This document shows positions 12,361-21,329 of a stretch of 64,000 nt of DNA, piece after piece. Positions within the stretch are counted from its first letter, which is position 1; every line of letters begins with the position of its first letter. A program made the position numbers and the translations under genes. The stretch is from Pseudomonadota bacterium (lineage in GTDB: Bacteria > Pseudomonadota > Alphaproteobacteria > Caulobacterales > Caulobacteraceae). The notes beneath the pieces were generated by a model, which made no database searches, was not told the DNA's origin, and worked only from the letters and a program-made list of their open reading frames with translations. The DNA is taken from positions 124,001 through 188,000 of the forward strand of contig JAFECT010000001.1 of the NCBI GenBank assembly GCA_018241995.1, in the 5' to 3' direction.

Positions 12361-13058
12361 CCCAGCGCCGGTTCCAGACGGTCAAGGACCACGTGCTGGA
12401 CGCCATCGCCTCGGGCGCGCTCAAGGTCGGCGACCGCACGCCGTCGGAATCGGAACTGGTCGCCCGCTTCGGCGTCTCGCGCATGACCGCCAACCGCGCC
12501 CTGAAGGAGCTGACCGAGGCGGGGGTCCTGACCCGCACCGCCGGGGTGGGCACCTTCGTGGCGGACCGCCGGGCACGGGGCGAGCTGGTGGCGCTTCGCG
12601 ACATCGCCGATGAGATCGTCGAGGCGGGCGGCCGCTACGCCGCCGAGGTTCGGGTCCACGCCGCGGTCCCGGCCGACGCCGCCCTGGCCGAGGCGTTCGA
12701 GAGGCCGGTGGGAGCGCCGCTGTTCCATGCGCGGGTGCTGCATTTCCGCGACGAGGTCCCGGTGCTGCTTGAGGAACGCTGGGTCGATCCCGAGGCGGCG
12801 CCCGACTTCCTCAAGGTCGACCTGACCCAGGAGACCTCCTACCGCCACCTGACCCGGGTCGCCCCCTTGCAGGAGGCCGAGCACGCCATCCAGGCCGTGG
12901 CGCCGACGCCCGAACTCAAGACCCTGCTGCGCCTGGCGCCCGGCGAGCCGTGCCTCTTGCTCCGCCGACGCACCTGGACCGGCGGGCGCCCCGCCTCGGT
13001 GGCATCTTTGTGGCATGCGGGGTCACGCTGGGAGATCGCGGGCCGGTTCAGGCCTTGA
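12357..13058 (+). CDS. hutC: Histidine utilization repressor, GntR/HutC family
   Basis: The 233-residue regulator has an N-terminal winged HTH (about residues 5-70, with [20 protein letters not shown]) and a C-terminal UTRA effector domain (about 90-230, with [10 protein letters not shown]). In characterised relatives urocanate is the inducer that releases HutC from DNA. The position inside the hut operon and the two gtatagac sites at 11105 and 13745 support local autoregulation. The gene overlaps hutI by 4 bp. Confidence 0.94.
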   Translation: MTQRRFQTVKDHVLDAIASGALKVGDRTPSESELVARFGVSRMTANRALKELTEAGVLTRTAGVGTFVADRRARGELVALRDIADEIVEAGGRYAAEVRVHAAVPADAALAEAFERPVGAPLFHARVLHFRDEVPVLLEERWVDPEAAPDFLKVDLTQETSYRHLTRVAPLQEAEHAIQAVAPTPELKTLLRLAPGEPCLLLRRRTWTGGRPASVASLWHAGSRWEIAGRFRP

Positions 13059-13087
13059 GGCCGCAATCGAGCAGCTGCATCCGAGGG

Positions 13088-13684
13088 CTACTTGGTCGGC
13101 GATATGAGCGGCGAAGGGTAGCTGCAAGCCTCGCCCCACGCCCATAGGCGCAGCTCTCCGCGCTCCAAGCGGCGGAATGCATCGGGCATGATTGGACATG
13201 AGCGTAGCTTGTGAGAAGACGCGGTCCTAATCTGCCTTTCGAGACGCCGAAACGACCTCGCCAATTCGGTCCAGTTCACCTGATCCAAGACCTCTTTGGC
13301 GTAGATTGAACGTTGCCGCGCGCCGGCTTCGCTCCAGCACGAGGCCGAAGCTGACGCGAGGCAACCCATTTGGTCGTTGTTTTTCCCGATGCTGATGAGC
13401 GCGGGGCTACGCAGAACGCTTCGGCCCCTGGCGCCTGTCTGCCGAGCGGTCGTCGGCTCAAAAACGATCTGCTCGACCATTGGCCGAGCCCCGGCGTTCT
13501 CAGGCCACGCCGCCAGCAGGATATCGTCCTCTTCGAGCGCGCTCCTCAAATCGTTCCAGCTGGCAAATTGCCGAATAGGCCGGTCAGGACGGGAGTAGGC
13601 TTCCCATACCCTCATTGAGGGCGTCTCAAAGAGCCAGCGCCAGACCTCGACAAGGTCCGCGTCCGTTCCAAAGAAGGTTCCCAT
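13088..13684 (-). CDS. Unrecognised lower-GC protein inserted within the hut operon
   Basis: A 198-residue ORF is encoded on the strand opposite to the hut operon, between hutC and hutU. Base composition is visibly lower in GC than in its neighbours, and codon choice is less biased. The translation has aromatic- and arginine-rich stretches (WRWLFETPSMRVWEAY, then SFRRLERQIR), no signal peptide, no TM segment and no motif I recognise. The ATG at 13684 is preferred over a GTG at 13690, but neither has a strong ribosome site. It is probably a horizontally acquired cargo gene. An untranslated relic is not excluded. Confidence 0.6.
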   Translation of the reverse strand: MGTFFGTDADLVEVWRWLFETPSMRVWEAYSRPDRPIRQFASWNDLRSALEEDDILLAAWPENAGARPMVEQIVFEPTTARQTGARGRSVLRSPALISIGKNNDQMGCLASASASCWSEAGARQRSIYAKEVLDQVNWTELARSFRRLERQIRTASSHKLRSCPIMPDAFRRLERGELRLWAWGEACSYPSPLISPTK

Positions 13685-13740
13685 CAGCACAACTTGTCAA
13701 AAAGCACCTGAAACTAACAGGGCATTTGAAACGCCACTCT

Positions 13741-13758
13741 AACCTGTATAGACAGGTT
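13741..13758. promoter_or_regulatory. HutC operator upstream of hutU
   Basis: aacctgt (13741-13747), atag, acaggtt (13752-13758) is a perfect 7-4-7 palindrome, with core gtatagac. It lies 22 bp before the hutU ATG. The same 8-base core occurs inverted at 11105-11112. Its presence suggests hutUH have their own HutC-controlled promoter, which would be needed because a reversed ORF separates them from hutIC. Confidence 0.85.
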
Positions 13759-13780
13759 GCGCGCCCACGGAGATCCGCCC

Positions 13781-15448
13781 ATGGCCAGACAGTCGAACGC
13801 CGAGGTCGTCCGCGCCCCGCGCGGCCCGGAGATGACCTGCAAGTCCTGGCAGACCGAGGCGGCGCTGCGCATGCTGATGAACAACCTCGACCCCGAGGTC
13901 GCCGAGCGGCCCGAGGAGCTGGTGGTCTATGGCGGTATCGGCAAGGCGGCGCGGAACTGGGACGCCTTCCACCGCATCGTCGCCTCGCTGCGCGACCTCG
14001 AGGACGACCAGACCCTGCTGGTGCAGTCGGGCAAGCCGGTGGGGGTTTTCCGCACCCATGCGGACGCGCCGCGCGTCCTGATCGCCAACTCCAACCTGGT
14101 GCCCAAGTGGGCCACCTGGGAGCACTTCAACGCCTTGGATCGCAAGGGCCTGATGATGTACGGCCAGATGACGGCCGGCTCCTGGATCTACATCGGCACC
14201 CAGGGCATCGTGCAGGGCACCTATGAGACCTTCGTCGAGGTCGGGCGGCGCCACTACGGCGGCGACTTGGCTGGGCGCTGGATCCTGACCGGGGGCCTCG
14301 GCGGCATGGGCGGGGCCCAGCCCCTGGCGGCGGTGATGGCCGGCGCCTCGTGCCTGGCCATCGAGTGCCAGCGCTCGCGCATCGAGAAGCGCCTGGAGAC
14401 GCGCTACCTCGACGTCGCCGCCGAGACGCTGGACGAGGCCCTGGCCCTGATCGACCAGTCGGTGAAGGACAGGAAGCCCCTGTCGGTCGGGCTGCTCGGC
14501 AACGCCGCCGAAATCCTGCCCGAGCTGGTGCGCCGCGGCGTTCGCCCCGACGTGGTCACCGACCAGACCTCCGCCCACGACCTGGTCAACGGCTACCTGC
14601 CGATCGGCTGGAGCGTGGCCGAGTGGGAAGAGAAGCGCGTCAGCGACCCGGCCGCCGTCGAAGCCGCCGCCCGCGCTTCGTGCCGCGTGCACGTTCAAGC
14701 CATGCTCGACTTCTGGAAGATGGGCGTGCCGACGCTCGACTACGGCAACAACATCCGCCAGGTGGCCCAGGATGAGGGCCTGGAGCACGCCTTCGATTTC
14801 CCCGGCTTCGTGCCGGCCTACATCCGCCCGCTGTTCTGCCGCGGCGTCGGACCGTTCCGCTGGGCCGCCCTGTCCGGCGATCCGGAGGACATCTTCAAGA
14901 CCGACGCGGCGATGAAGAAATTGTTCCCGGAGAACAAGCACCTGCATCAGTGGCTCGACATGGCGCGCGAACGCATCGCCTTCCAGGGGCTGCCCGCCCG
15001 CATCTGCTGGATCGGCCTGGGCGACCGCCACCGCGCCGGCCTGATGTTCAACGAGATGGTGGCCTCGGGCGAGCTCAAAGGCCCGGTCGTGATCGGCCGC
15101 GATCACCTGGACTCCGGCTCGGTCGCCAGCCCCAACCGCGAGACCGAGGCGATGGCCGACGGCTCCGACGCCGTCTCCGACTGGCCGCTGCTGAACGCCC
15201 TGCTCAACACCGCGTCGGGCGCCACCTGGGTGTCGCTGCACCATGGCGGAGGCGTCGGCATGGGCTACTCCCAGCACGCCGGCGTGGTGATCGTGGCCGA
15301 CGGCACGCCCGAGGCGGCGCGCCGGCTGGAACGGGTGCTGTGGAACGACCCGGCCACCGGCGTGATGCGTCACGCCGACGCCGGTTATGACATCGCCATC
15401 GACTGCGCCCGCGACCAGGGCCTGAACCTGCCCTCGCTGGAGGCCTGA
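13781..15448 (+). CDS. hutU: Urocanate hydratase
   Basis: The 555-residue NAD-dependent enzyme converts urocanate to imidazolone propionate. Family hallmarks include [16 protein letters not shown] near residue 46, [19 protein letters not shown] near 128 and [17 protein letters not shown] near 170, the NAD site. YGNNIRQVA and [15 protein letters not shown] lie further on. The ATG at 13781 ([10 protein letters not shown]) is used; an upstream in-frame start would run through the operator. hutH follows after 3 bases. Length is typical. Confidence 0.98.
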   Translation: MARQSNAEVVRAPRGPEMTCKSWQTEAALRMLMNNLDPEVAERPEELVVYGGIGKAARNWDAFHRIVASLRDLEDDQTLLVQSGKPVGVFRTHADAPRVLIANSNLVPKWATWEHFNALDRKGLMMYGQMTAGSWIYIGTQGIVQGTYETFVEVGRRHYGGDLAGRWILTGGLGGMGGAQPLAAVMAGASCLAIECQRSRIEKRLETRYLDVAAETLDEALALIDQSVKDRKPLSVGLLGNAAEILPELVRRGVRPDVVTDQTSAHDLVNGYLPIGWSVAEWEEKRVSDPAAVEAAARASCRVHVQAMLDFWKMGVPTLDYGNNIRQVAQDEGLEHAFDFPGFVPAYIRPLFCRGVGPFRWAALSGDPEDIFKTDAAMKKLFPENKHLHQWLDMARERIAFQGLPARICWIGLGDRHRAGLMFNEMVASGELKGPVVIGRDHLDSGSVASPNRETEAMADGSDAVSDWPLLNALLNTASGATWVSLHHGGGVGMGYSQHAGVVIVADGTPEAARRLERVLWNDPATGVMRHADAGYDIAIDCARDQGLNLPSLEA

Positions 15449-15451
15449 GCC

Positions 15452-16981
15452 GTGAACACGTTCCGCGTCGGGACCGACCCGTTGAGCCTGAACCAGCTGC
15501 GCGCCGCCCTCTCCGGCCCCGTCCGCGCCGAACTGACCGCGGAGGCGACGACGGCTGTGCAGGCTGGGGCCGACGCGATCGGCAGGATCGTGAAGAGCGG
15601 CGCTGTCGTCTATGGCGTGAACACCGGCTTCGGCCTCCTGGCCAACACCCAGATCCCGGCCAAGGACCTCGACGAACTGCAGCGCAACCTTGTGCTCAGC
15701 CATGCCTGCGGCGTGGGCCCGCTACTGCCTGACGCGGTGGTCCGGCTGGTCATGCTGCTGAAGATCGCGTCCCTGTCGCGCGGCGCCTCGGGCGTGAGGC
15801 CGGAGACCATCCAGGCCCTGCAGCGGCTACTGGAAGCCGAGGTTTATCCTTGCATTCCGTCGAAAGGCTCGGTCGGCGCCTCAGGTGACTTGGCGCCCCT
15901 GGCCCATCTGTCCTCGGTGCTGATCGGGGTCGGCGAGGCGCGGGTCGGCGGCCAGATTCTGCCCGCCGAGGCGGCGCTGGAACGCGCCGGGCTTCAGCCC
16001 CTGACGCTCGGCCCCAAGGAGGGCCTGGCGCTGCTTAACGGCACCCAGGTCTCCACCGCCCTGGCCCTCGCAGGGCTCGTCGCGGTCGAGGATGTGTTCG
16101 CCGCGGGCCTGGTGGCCGGGGCCATGTCGACCGACGCTCTCATGGGCTCCGACACGCCCTTCGACCCGCGCATCCACGCCCTGCGCGGCCAGCCCGGCCA
16201 GATCGACGTGGCGCGGCGCCTGCGCGAACTGATGGCCGGCAGCGCCATCCGCGACTCCCACCGCGAGGACGACGAGCGGGTGCAGGACCCCTACTCCTTC
16301 CGCTGCCAGCCACAGGTGATGGGCGCGATCCTCGACGTGCTCAGGAACTCGGCCCGGACGCTCGGGATCGAAGCCTCCGGCGTCACCGACAACCCCCTGG
16401 TCTTCGCCGACACCGGCGAGGTGCTGTCCGGCGGCAATTTCCACGCCGAGCCGGTCGGCTTCGCCGCCGACCAGATCGCCATGGCCGTCTGCGAGATCGG
16501 CAACCTGTCGGAGCGGCGCACCTCCGTCCTGGTGGACCCGAAGATGAGCGGCCTGCCCGCCTTCCTGGTGCGCGAGAGCGGGCTGAACTCGGGCTTCATG
16601 ATCGCCCAGGTGACGGCCGCCGCCCTCGTCGCCGAGAACCGCCAGATGGCGCACCCGGCCGTGGTCGACACCGTGCCGACCAGCGCCAACCAGGAAGACC
16701 ACGTGTCGATGGCCACGCACGGCGCCCGCCGCCTGCTCGACATGGCCGAGAACGCCGCCTCTGTCGTCGCCATCGAACTCCTGGCCGCGGCCCAAGGCCT
16801 GGACTTCCGCCGCCCGCTTAAGAGCTCGCCCCTGCTGGAGGAGGCCCACGCGACGGTCAGAACCGCAGCCTCCGGCTACGACCGCGACCACTATTTCGCC
16901 CCGGACATCGTCGCGGCCACCGCCCTGGTCCGCGAAGGCCGCTTCCGCGCCGCGGCCGGGGACCTGTTGCCGACAGCCTAG
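15452..16981 (+). CDS. hutH: Histidine ammonia-lyase
   Basis: The 509-residue enzyme deaminates histidine to trans-urocanate. The MIO-forming triad Ala143-Ser144-Gly145 lies in [12 protein letters not shown]. Other conserved segments are VYGVNTGFG (residues 53-61), [22 protein letters not shown] and [11 protein letters not shown]. The start is GTG, 3 bp after the hutU stop, so the two genes are almost certainly cotranscribed. Full length with no missing catalytic residue. Confidence 0.98.
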   Translation: MNTFRVGTDPLSLNQLRAALSGPVRAELTAEATTAVQAGADAIGRIVKSGAVVYGVNTGFGLLANTQIPAKDLDELQRNLVLSHACGVGPLLPDAVVRLVMLLKIASLSRGASGVRPETIQALQRLLEAEVYPCIPSKGSVGASGDLAPLAHLSSVLIGVGEARVGGQILPAEAALERAGLQPLTLGPKEGLALLNGTQVSTALALAGLVAVEDVFAAGLVAGAMSTDALMGSDTPFDPRIHALRGQPGQIDVARRLRELMAGSAIRDSHREDDERVQDPYSFRCQPQVMGAILDVLRNSARTLGIEASGVTDNPLVFADTGEVLSGGNFHAEPVGFAADQIAMAVCEIGNLSERRTSVLVDPKMSGLPAFLVRESGLNSGFMIAQVTAAALVAENRQMAHPAVVDTVPTSANQEDHVSMATHGARRLLDMAENAASVVAIELLAAAQGLDFRRPLKSSPLLEEAHATVRTAASGYDRDHYFAPDIVAATALVREGRFRAAAGDLLPTA

Positions 16982-17038
16982 GCGTCAGGGTTGCGTCTCG
17001 CCGGCGCCTCGACCAGTGTGCGACCGGGGGATTTGATC

Positions 17039-17866
17039 ATGCGCACAGCCTTGCTTAGCGCGATCGCGCTTCTGGCCACGCCCGTCGTGGCGCTGGCCGC
17101 CGAACCGCCTTGCAAACTCACAGACGCCGACTGGGCGGCCATGGCCCAGGCTGAGAAGCCGGAGTGCGACGCGCCGCGCTGCGCCATGACCCGTGAGCAT
17201 GTGGCCACGCTCGGCGCCGAGCAGCTGCAGGAGCTGTGCAAGACGAGAACCTTCTACGACGAACTCGCGGCGATCGGCGGGCAGCGCTTCGCCGACAATC
17301 ACATCATGGATGACTTCCCCAAGCATTCGCGGCTCTACGCCACCAAGGCGGAGCGCGAGAGCTATCTGCCCGTCCTGGGGCTCATGATGGAACAGGAGGT
17401 CGCCCTACGCCGGCCTTGGAAGGAATATCCCTACCCGGACTCGGGCTTCGCCGTGCGCTTCCCGGATATCGATAAACCAGATCACCGGACGCAACAGCGC
17501 GGCGACCAGCAGACCTCGATGACGATTTACTCGGTCCACGACGTAGATCTGAGCGTCGTCGTGCTCGATCTCGCCTCCACGCCTTCGGTGAAGGCGGACG
17601 CGGTCGCACAGATGGTGCTCAAGAGCGCCGGGCCTTTCGCTGCGGACACGCCGATGCAGACGCCCGCCACGCTCGGCGGCCTGCCGGCGCAAGAACTCCG
17701 CTATCGGATGCGGGAATTGAACGTCCTCGTCCGCACCCGCTTCGTGACGCGCGGCCATAGGGTCTACGTGGTCTCGGTCATGGATCGGGCCAGCTTAGGC
17801 CCCTTCCCGGAGAAGGGTGTCCAGACCTTTTTCGACTCGTTCCGCTTCCTGGCGGACCCGATCTGA
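17039..17866 (+). CDS. Secreted protein of unknown function
   Basis: The 275-residue protein begins with a signal peptide ([22 protein letters not shown], cleavage probably after ALA near residue 20). Cysteines at about 24, 41, 45 and 62 could form disulfides. The second half (from about [14 protein letters not shown]) looks like a compact periplasmic domain similar in outline to other secreted proteobacterial proteins of about 150 residues, including the one at 59831. The ATG at 17039 is chosen for the signal peptide and the preceding gggga; an upstream start at 16991 would bury it. No function is recognised. Confidence 0.75.
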   Translation: MRTALLSAIALLATPVVALAAEPPCKLTDADWAAMAQAEKPECDAPRCAMTREHVATLGAEQLQELCKTRTFYDELAAIGGQRFADNHIMDDFPKHSRLYATKAERESYLPVLGLMMEQEVALRRPWKEYPYPDSGFAVRFPDIDKPDHRTQQRGDQQTSMTIYSVHDVDLSVVVLDLASTPSVKADAVAQMVLKSAGPFAADTPMQTPATLGGLPAQELRYRMRELNVLVRTRFVTRGHRVYVVSVMDRASLGPFPEKGVQTFFDSFRFLADPI

Positions 17867-17913
17867 GCCTTCCCCTCTTTGGTGTGGGAGCGGCTGAGGC
17901 TATACGCCCGGCC

Positions 17914-18840
17914 ATGACCGATTCCGCCGCCGCTTCGCCCGCCCGCATCATCGACGGCAAGGCCTTCGCCGCGCGCTTACGGGAACGCGTCGGTCGCGGT
18001 GTCGAGCGGTTGAAGGCGGGGCACGGCCTCACCCCCGGCCTCGCGGTCATCATCGTCGGCGAAGACCCGGCCAGCCAGATCTATGTCGGCCAAAAGGGCG
18101 AGATGACCCGCGCGGCGGGCATGCGCTCCGACACTCATCGCCTGGCCGACACCGCCACCGAGGCCGAGCTCCTGTCCCTGGTCGACCAGCTCAACAACGA
18201 CCCCGGCATCCACGGCATCCTGGTGCAGCTGCCCCTGCCGGCCCAGATCGACGCCTCGGCCGTGCTGGCCGCCATCGATCCGGACAAGGACGTGGACGGG
18301 TTCCACGTGATCAATGTCGGGCGCCTGACCGCGGGCCTTCCGGGCCTGGTCCCCTGCACGCCGCTGGGCTGCCTGATGATGCTGAAAGACGCCCTGGGCG
18401 ACCTGACCGGTCTGAACGCGGTGGTGGTCGGCCGCTCCAACATCGTCGGCAAGCCGATGGCCAGCCTGCTGCTGCAGGAAAGCTGCACCGTCACCATCGC
18501 CCATTCGAAGACGCGCGACCTGCAGGGCGTCTGCCGCCAGGCCGACATCCTGGTCGCCGCCGTGGGACGGCCTGAGATGGTGCGCGGCGACTGGATCAAG
18601 CCGGGCGCGACCGTTATCGACGTCGGCATCAACCGTCTGCCGTCCAAGGATCCGGTCAAGGCCGCGGAGGGCAAGACCCGCGTGGTCGGCGACGTGGCCT
18701 TCGAGGAGGCGTCGCAGGTCGCGGGCCTGATCACGCCCGTCCCGGGGGGCGTCGGCCCCATGACCATCGCCTGCCTGCTGATGAATACCTACACCGCCGC
18801 CTGCCGCTCAGTCGGGCTCGATCCGACCCTGCCGGACTGA
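17914..18840 (+). CDS. folD: Bifunctional methylenetetrahydrofolate dehydrogenase/cyclohydrolase
   Basis: The 308-residue protein interconverts 5,10-methylene-THF and 10-formyl-THF. It contains [14 protein letters not shown] with the catalytic lysine near residue 56, and [13 protein letters not shown]. The NADP-binding segment [17 protein letters not shown] and the C-terminal [15 protein letters not shown] are diagnostic. The ATG at 17914 ([16 protein letters not shown]) is preferred to a GTG ten codons earlier. A membrane-protein gene starts 4 bp downstream. A link to the hut operon through one-carbon units is possible, since formamide or formate is a product, but unproven. Confidence 0.96.
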   Translation: MTDSAAASPARIIDGKAFAARLRERVGRGVERLKAGHGLTPGLAVIIVGEDPASQIYVGQKGEMTRAAGMRSDTHRLADTATEAELLSLVDQLNNDPGIHGILVQLPLPAQIDASAVLAAIDPDKDVDGFHVINVGRLTAGLPGLVPCTPLGCLMMLKDALGDLTGLNAVVVGRSNIVGKPMASLLLQESCTVTIAHSKTRDLQGVCRQADILVAAVGRPEMVRGDWIKPGATVIDVGINRLPSKDPVKAAEGKTRVVGDVAFEEASQVAGLITPVPGGVGPMTIACLLMNTYTAACRSVGLDPTLPD

Positions 18841-18844
18841 GCCG

Positions 18845-19762
18845 TTGCGCCCCGACGTCCGCCTGATCCTGGCGCTGTGGGCCCTGGTCGGCCTGGGCCT
18901 GCCGCTCGTGATCGCCCTGCAGGGCGCGATGAAGCGCGATCCGGAGATGCGTGGGCCGCGCTGGTCCTGGGCCAAGGGCGACCTGCGCCTGACCCTGGTT
19001 TCCACCGCCCTCTATACCCTGGCCTTCAACCTGGTCTTCATCACCCAGGAGCTGTTCCTGGTCCTGCCCAAGGCCCTGACGCCCGGCCTGCATCCGGTGC
19101 TGTTCCACAACAACCACGACTGGACCGGTCACAACCCCCTGGCCGAGCTGGAGCAGGGCGCGGGCGCCCTGGTCATCCTGCTGGTCGGCCTCGGCGCCGT
19201 CTGGACGCTGAAGCGCCGCCCGCCGGCCTCACCGACCTGGAGGCTGTTCCTCACCTGGGTCGCCTTCAATGGGCTGTTCCAGGCCCTGCCTCAGGTGGTG
19301 GTGGGCGCCATGCTGCCCGCCAACGACGTCGGTCGCGCCATGACGTTTTTGGCCCTCGGCCCCGTGACCATCACCCTGGCCGTGCTGCTGGCGCTCTGGG
19401 CGATGGCCAACGCCGGTGTCTGGCTCCCGCGCGCGTTCCTGAGCCTCGCCGCCGAGCCGGCCGAGACCGCGACGCGCCAGGCCCGCAGCCGCCTGATGCT
19501 GCGCGCCGCCACCCTGCCCTGCGTGCTCGGCACGGCCTTGGTCATTCCGTTCCGCCTGCCAGGCAGCTGGGATCAGACCATCCTCGTGCCCGTGGCGGTG
19601 GCGAGCCTGGGCGTCGCCTGGGTCCAGGCCTCAGCCTGGCGCGCCCGGCCGCTCGCGGCCGACTTACCCGCACGCCCGCTAAGGCTGGTCTGGCCGGCCC
19701 TGGCGCTCGTCGTCATGCTCCTGGTGTTCCAGCTCGTTCTCCGGCCCGGGATCGCCTTCTAG
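18845..19762 (+). CDS. Multi-pass membrane protein of unknown function
   Basis: The 305-residue protein appears to have seven to eight hydrophobic segments. Examples are LILALWALVGLGLPLVIAL, LYTLAFNLVFITQELFLVL, AGALVILLVGLGAVW, VTITLAVLLALWAMA and ALALVVMLLVFQLVL. The start is probably the TTG at 18845, right after folD, implying coupling to folD. No transporter or enzyme motif is recognised. The stop lies on a CTAG shared with the convergent DoxX-like gene. Confidence 0.7.
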   Translation: MRPDVRLILALWALVGLGLPLVIALQGAMKRDPEMRGPRWSWAKGDLRLTLVSTALYTLAFNLVFITQELFLVLPKALTPGLHPVLFHNNHDWTGHNPLAELEQGAGALVILLVGLGAVWTLKRRPPASPTWRLFLTWVAFNGLFQALPQVVVGAMLPANDVGRAMTFLALGPVTITLAVLLALWAMANAGVWLPRAFLSLAAEPAETATRQARSRLMLRAATLPCVLGTALVIPFRLPGSWDQTILVPVAVASLGVAWVQASAWRARPLAADLPARPLRLVWPALALVVMLLVFQLVLRPGIAF

Positions 19763-20523
19763 CGCTCGGATTTCCTCAGCGAGTCCGCCACCACCCAGGC
19801 CGCGCCGATCAGGGCCAGGTTCACCGCGTTCTCGGCCCACGGCCCGACCTGATCCGGCTTCGACAGCAACAGCGGCAGCAGCGCCAGCGGCGTGAACGCA
19901 GCGTACATCACCGTCAGCAGGATCGCGCCAAGGCGCGCGCGTATCCCCGAAATGATCGCCAGGCCTCCGGCGATGTGGAACACGCCGGTCGCATAGCCCC
20001 AGAACAGCTGCGACGGCGGCAGCCATTTGGGGACCAGGGGCGCGGTCAGGTTCATGTAGAAGAAGTGGGCGCCGCCGAAGAGCACGGCGCAGACGCCGAA
20101 CGCCACCTGCCCCACGCGGGTGAGCCGCCGCGCGAGGATCGGGTCGAGCGGCGCCGCGCTCACAAACACGATCAGCGCCGCCGCCGCGATGGCGACCTGC
20201 TCGGCCGTGTTGCTGTAAGCGAGGTACTCACGCCAGTTGCGGAAGATCAGGCGCCCGTCCATCAGCAGGACCACGGCCAGCCAGTAGTAGGCCGCAAGCC
20301 CGCCCGCGGCCCAGCGCACAGTGCGGCGCCACTGCAGCCCTGCGCCGGCGATCACCAGCAAGGCGGCCACGACATAGGCCAGCACAGCGCGCCCGGGGAA
20401 ATCCTTCGGCACGGGCTGGCCGGGGTGAAACGTCCCCAGGACCAGGCCGAGCAGGCCGATGGCGATGATCCCCGCGCCGAAGGCGTGACGGCCGTAGCCG
20501 GGCGAGGCCTTGTCCTGGGTCAT
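19759..20523 (-). CDS. DoxX-like integral membrane protein
   Basis: The 254-residue protein has about seven predicted TM helices, including FGAGIIAIGLLGLVLGTF, AVLAYVVAALLVIAGAGL, VAIAAAALIVFVSA and ITTVMYAAF-like C-terminal segments. The distribution of helices and the FHIAGGLAIISGIRARLGA stretch resemble the DoxX/DoxD superfamily (quinol-linked or membrane redox proteins), but this assignment is moderate. The gene is monocistronic as far as can be seen. It ends on a shared CTAG with the convergent gene. Confidence 0.65.
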   Translation of the reverse strand: MTQDKASPGYGRHAFGAGIIAIGLLGLVLGTFHPGQPVPKDFPGRAVLAYVVAALLVIAGAGLQWRRTVRWAAGGLAAYYWLAVVLLMDGRLIFRNWREYLAYSNTAEQVAIAAAALIVFVSAAPLDPILARRLTRVGQVAFGVCAVLFGGAHFFYMNLTAPLVPKWLPPSQLFWGYATGVFHIAGGLAIISGIRARLGAILLTVMYAAFTPLALLPLLLSKPDQVGPWAENAVNLALIGAAWVVADSLRKSER

Positions 20524-20652
20524 GGCGCTCTGCGTCCTGTCATGGCGGCGAGCGTCAGCATGACCGGCTTTCGGGCCCTGGGGAACGCCCCGGCCGGTTG
20601 TCTGCTGCGCGATCCGGCCCGTCCGCAGACGAAACGGGGCCTCAGGGCATGC

Positions 20653-20940
20653 TCAAGGCAGGGCGTCCTTCAACGCCTCGACCAGCTGGGTCAGTTCCGC
20701 GCCCACGTCGGCCTGGTTCAGAACGAGGGCGTCGTCGGCTTCGCCGGCGATGCGGCTGAGCTCCGCATAGCCGAAGGTGCCTGCCGCCCCGGCCAGGCGG
20801 TGCACCACCTGGCGCAGGTCGTCGCGGCCGACCGAGGCCGGATCGGCCAGGGCGCGCGCGATAACCTGCAGATCGCCCGCAGAGCGCGCCAGGAAGCGCT
20901 GCTTCAGCGCCTGCAGCCGCTCGTCAAAGGCCGCGCTCAT
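20653..20940 (-). CDS. Histidine phosphotransfer (Hpt) domain protein
   Basis: The 95-residue all-helical protein carries VVHRLAGAAGTFGYAEL (about residues 45-61), where the histidine is the expected phosphorylation site of Hpt domains. It is the last gene of a four-gene phosphorelay operon and starts on ATGA overlapping the receiver gene. It would accept phosphate from a receiver and pass it to another receiver. A longer reading frame through the upstream receiver gene is a shadow of another frame. Confidence 0.87.
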   Translation of the reverse strand: MSAAFDERLQALKQRFLARSAGDLQVIARALADPASVGRDDLRQVVHRLAGAAGTFGYAELSRIAGEADDALVLNQADVGAELTQLVEALKDALP

Positions 20941-21329
20941 GCGCCGGCCCGCGTGACGATGGCGCGCAGTTCGCCGGCCAGGGCCAGGGGGTCGAAGGGC
21001 TTGGTGATCACGCCCACGGCGCCAAGCTCCAGGAAGCGGGCCTGTTCGTGTGCCTGGGCGCGGGCGGTGATGAACACGACAGGAATATCGGCCAGCATCG
21101 GGCGGCGGCGGATTTCCGCCAGGGCCGCGGGGCCATCCATGCCCGGCATCATCACGTCCAGCATGATGACATCCGGGCGATAGCCGGGCCGCTCCAGCGC
21201 CTCGATCGCCTCTTGACCGGACCCCACGGCGGTCAGGTTGATCCCGCCGTCCAGTTCCAGCGCGATGGAGGCCACCTCGCGGATGTCCGGTTCGTCGTCG
21301 GCGTAGAGGACGGTCAGTCCACCGCTCAT
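20937..21329 (-). CDS. Single-domain response regulator (receiver)
   Basis: The 130-residue CheY-like protein has the acidic pair in LYADDEPDIREVA, the phosphorylation aspartate in DVIMLDVMMPGMDGP (near residue 57), the conserved threonine position in PVVFITARAQ, and lysine in VITKPFDPLALAG. There is no output domain. Its 4-bp overlaps with both the hybrid kinase upstream and Hpt downstream make stoichiometric production likely. It probably serves as an intermediate or phosphate sink. Confidence 0.92.
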   Translation of the reverse strand: MSGGLTVLYADDEPDIREVASIALELDGGINLTAVGSGQEAIEALERPGYRPDVIMLDVMMPGMDGPAALAEIRRRPMLADIPVVFITARAQAHEQARFLELGAVGVITKPFDPLALAGELRAIVTRAGA

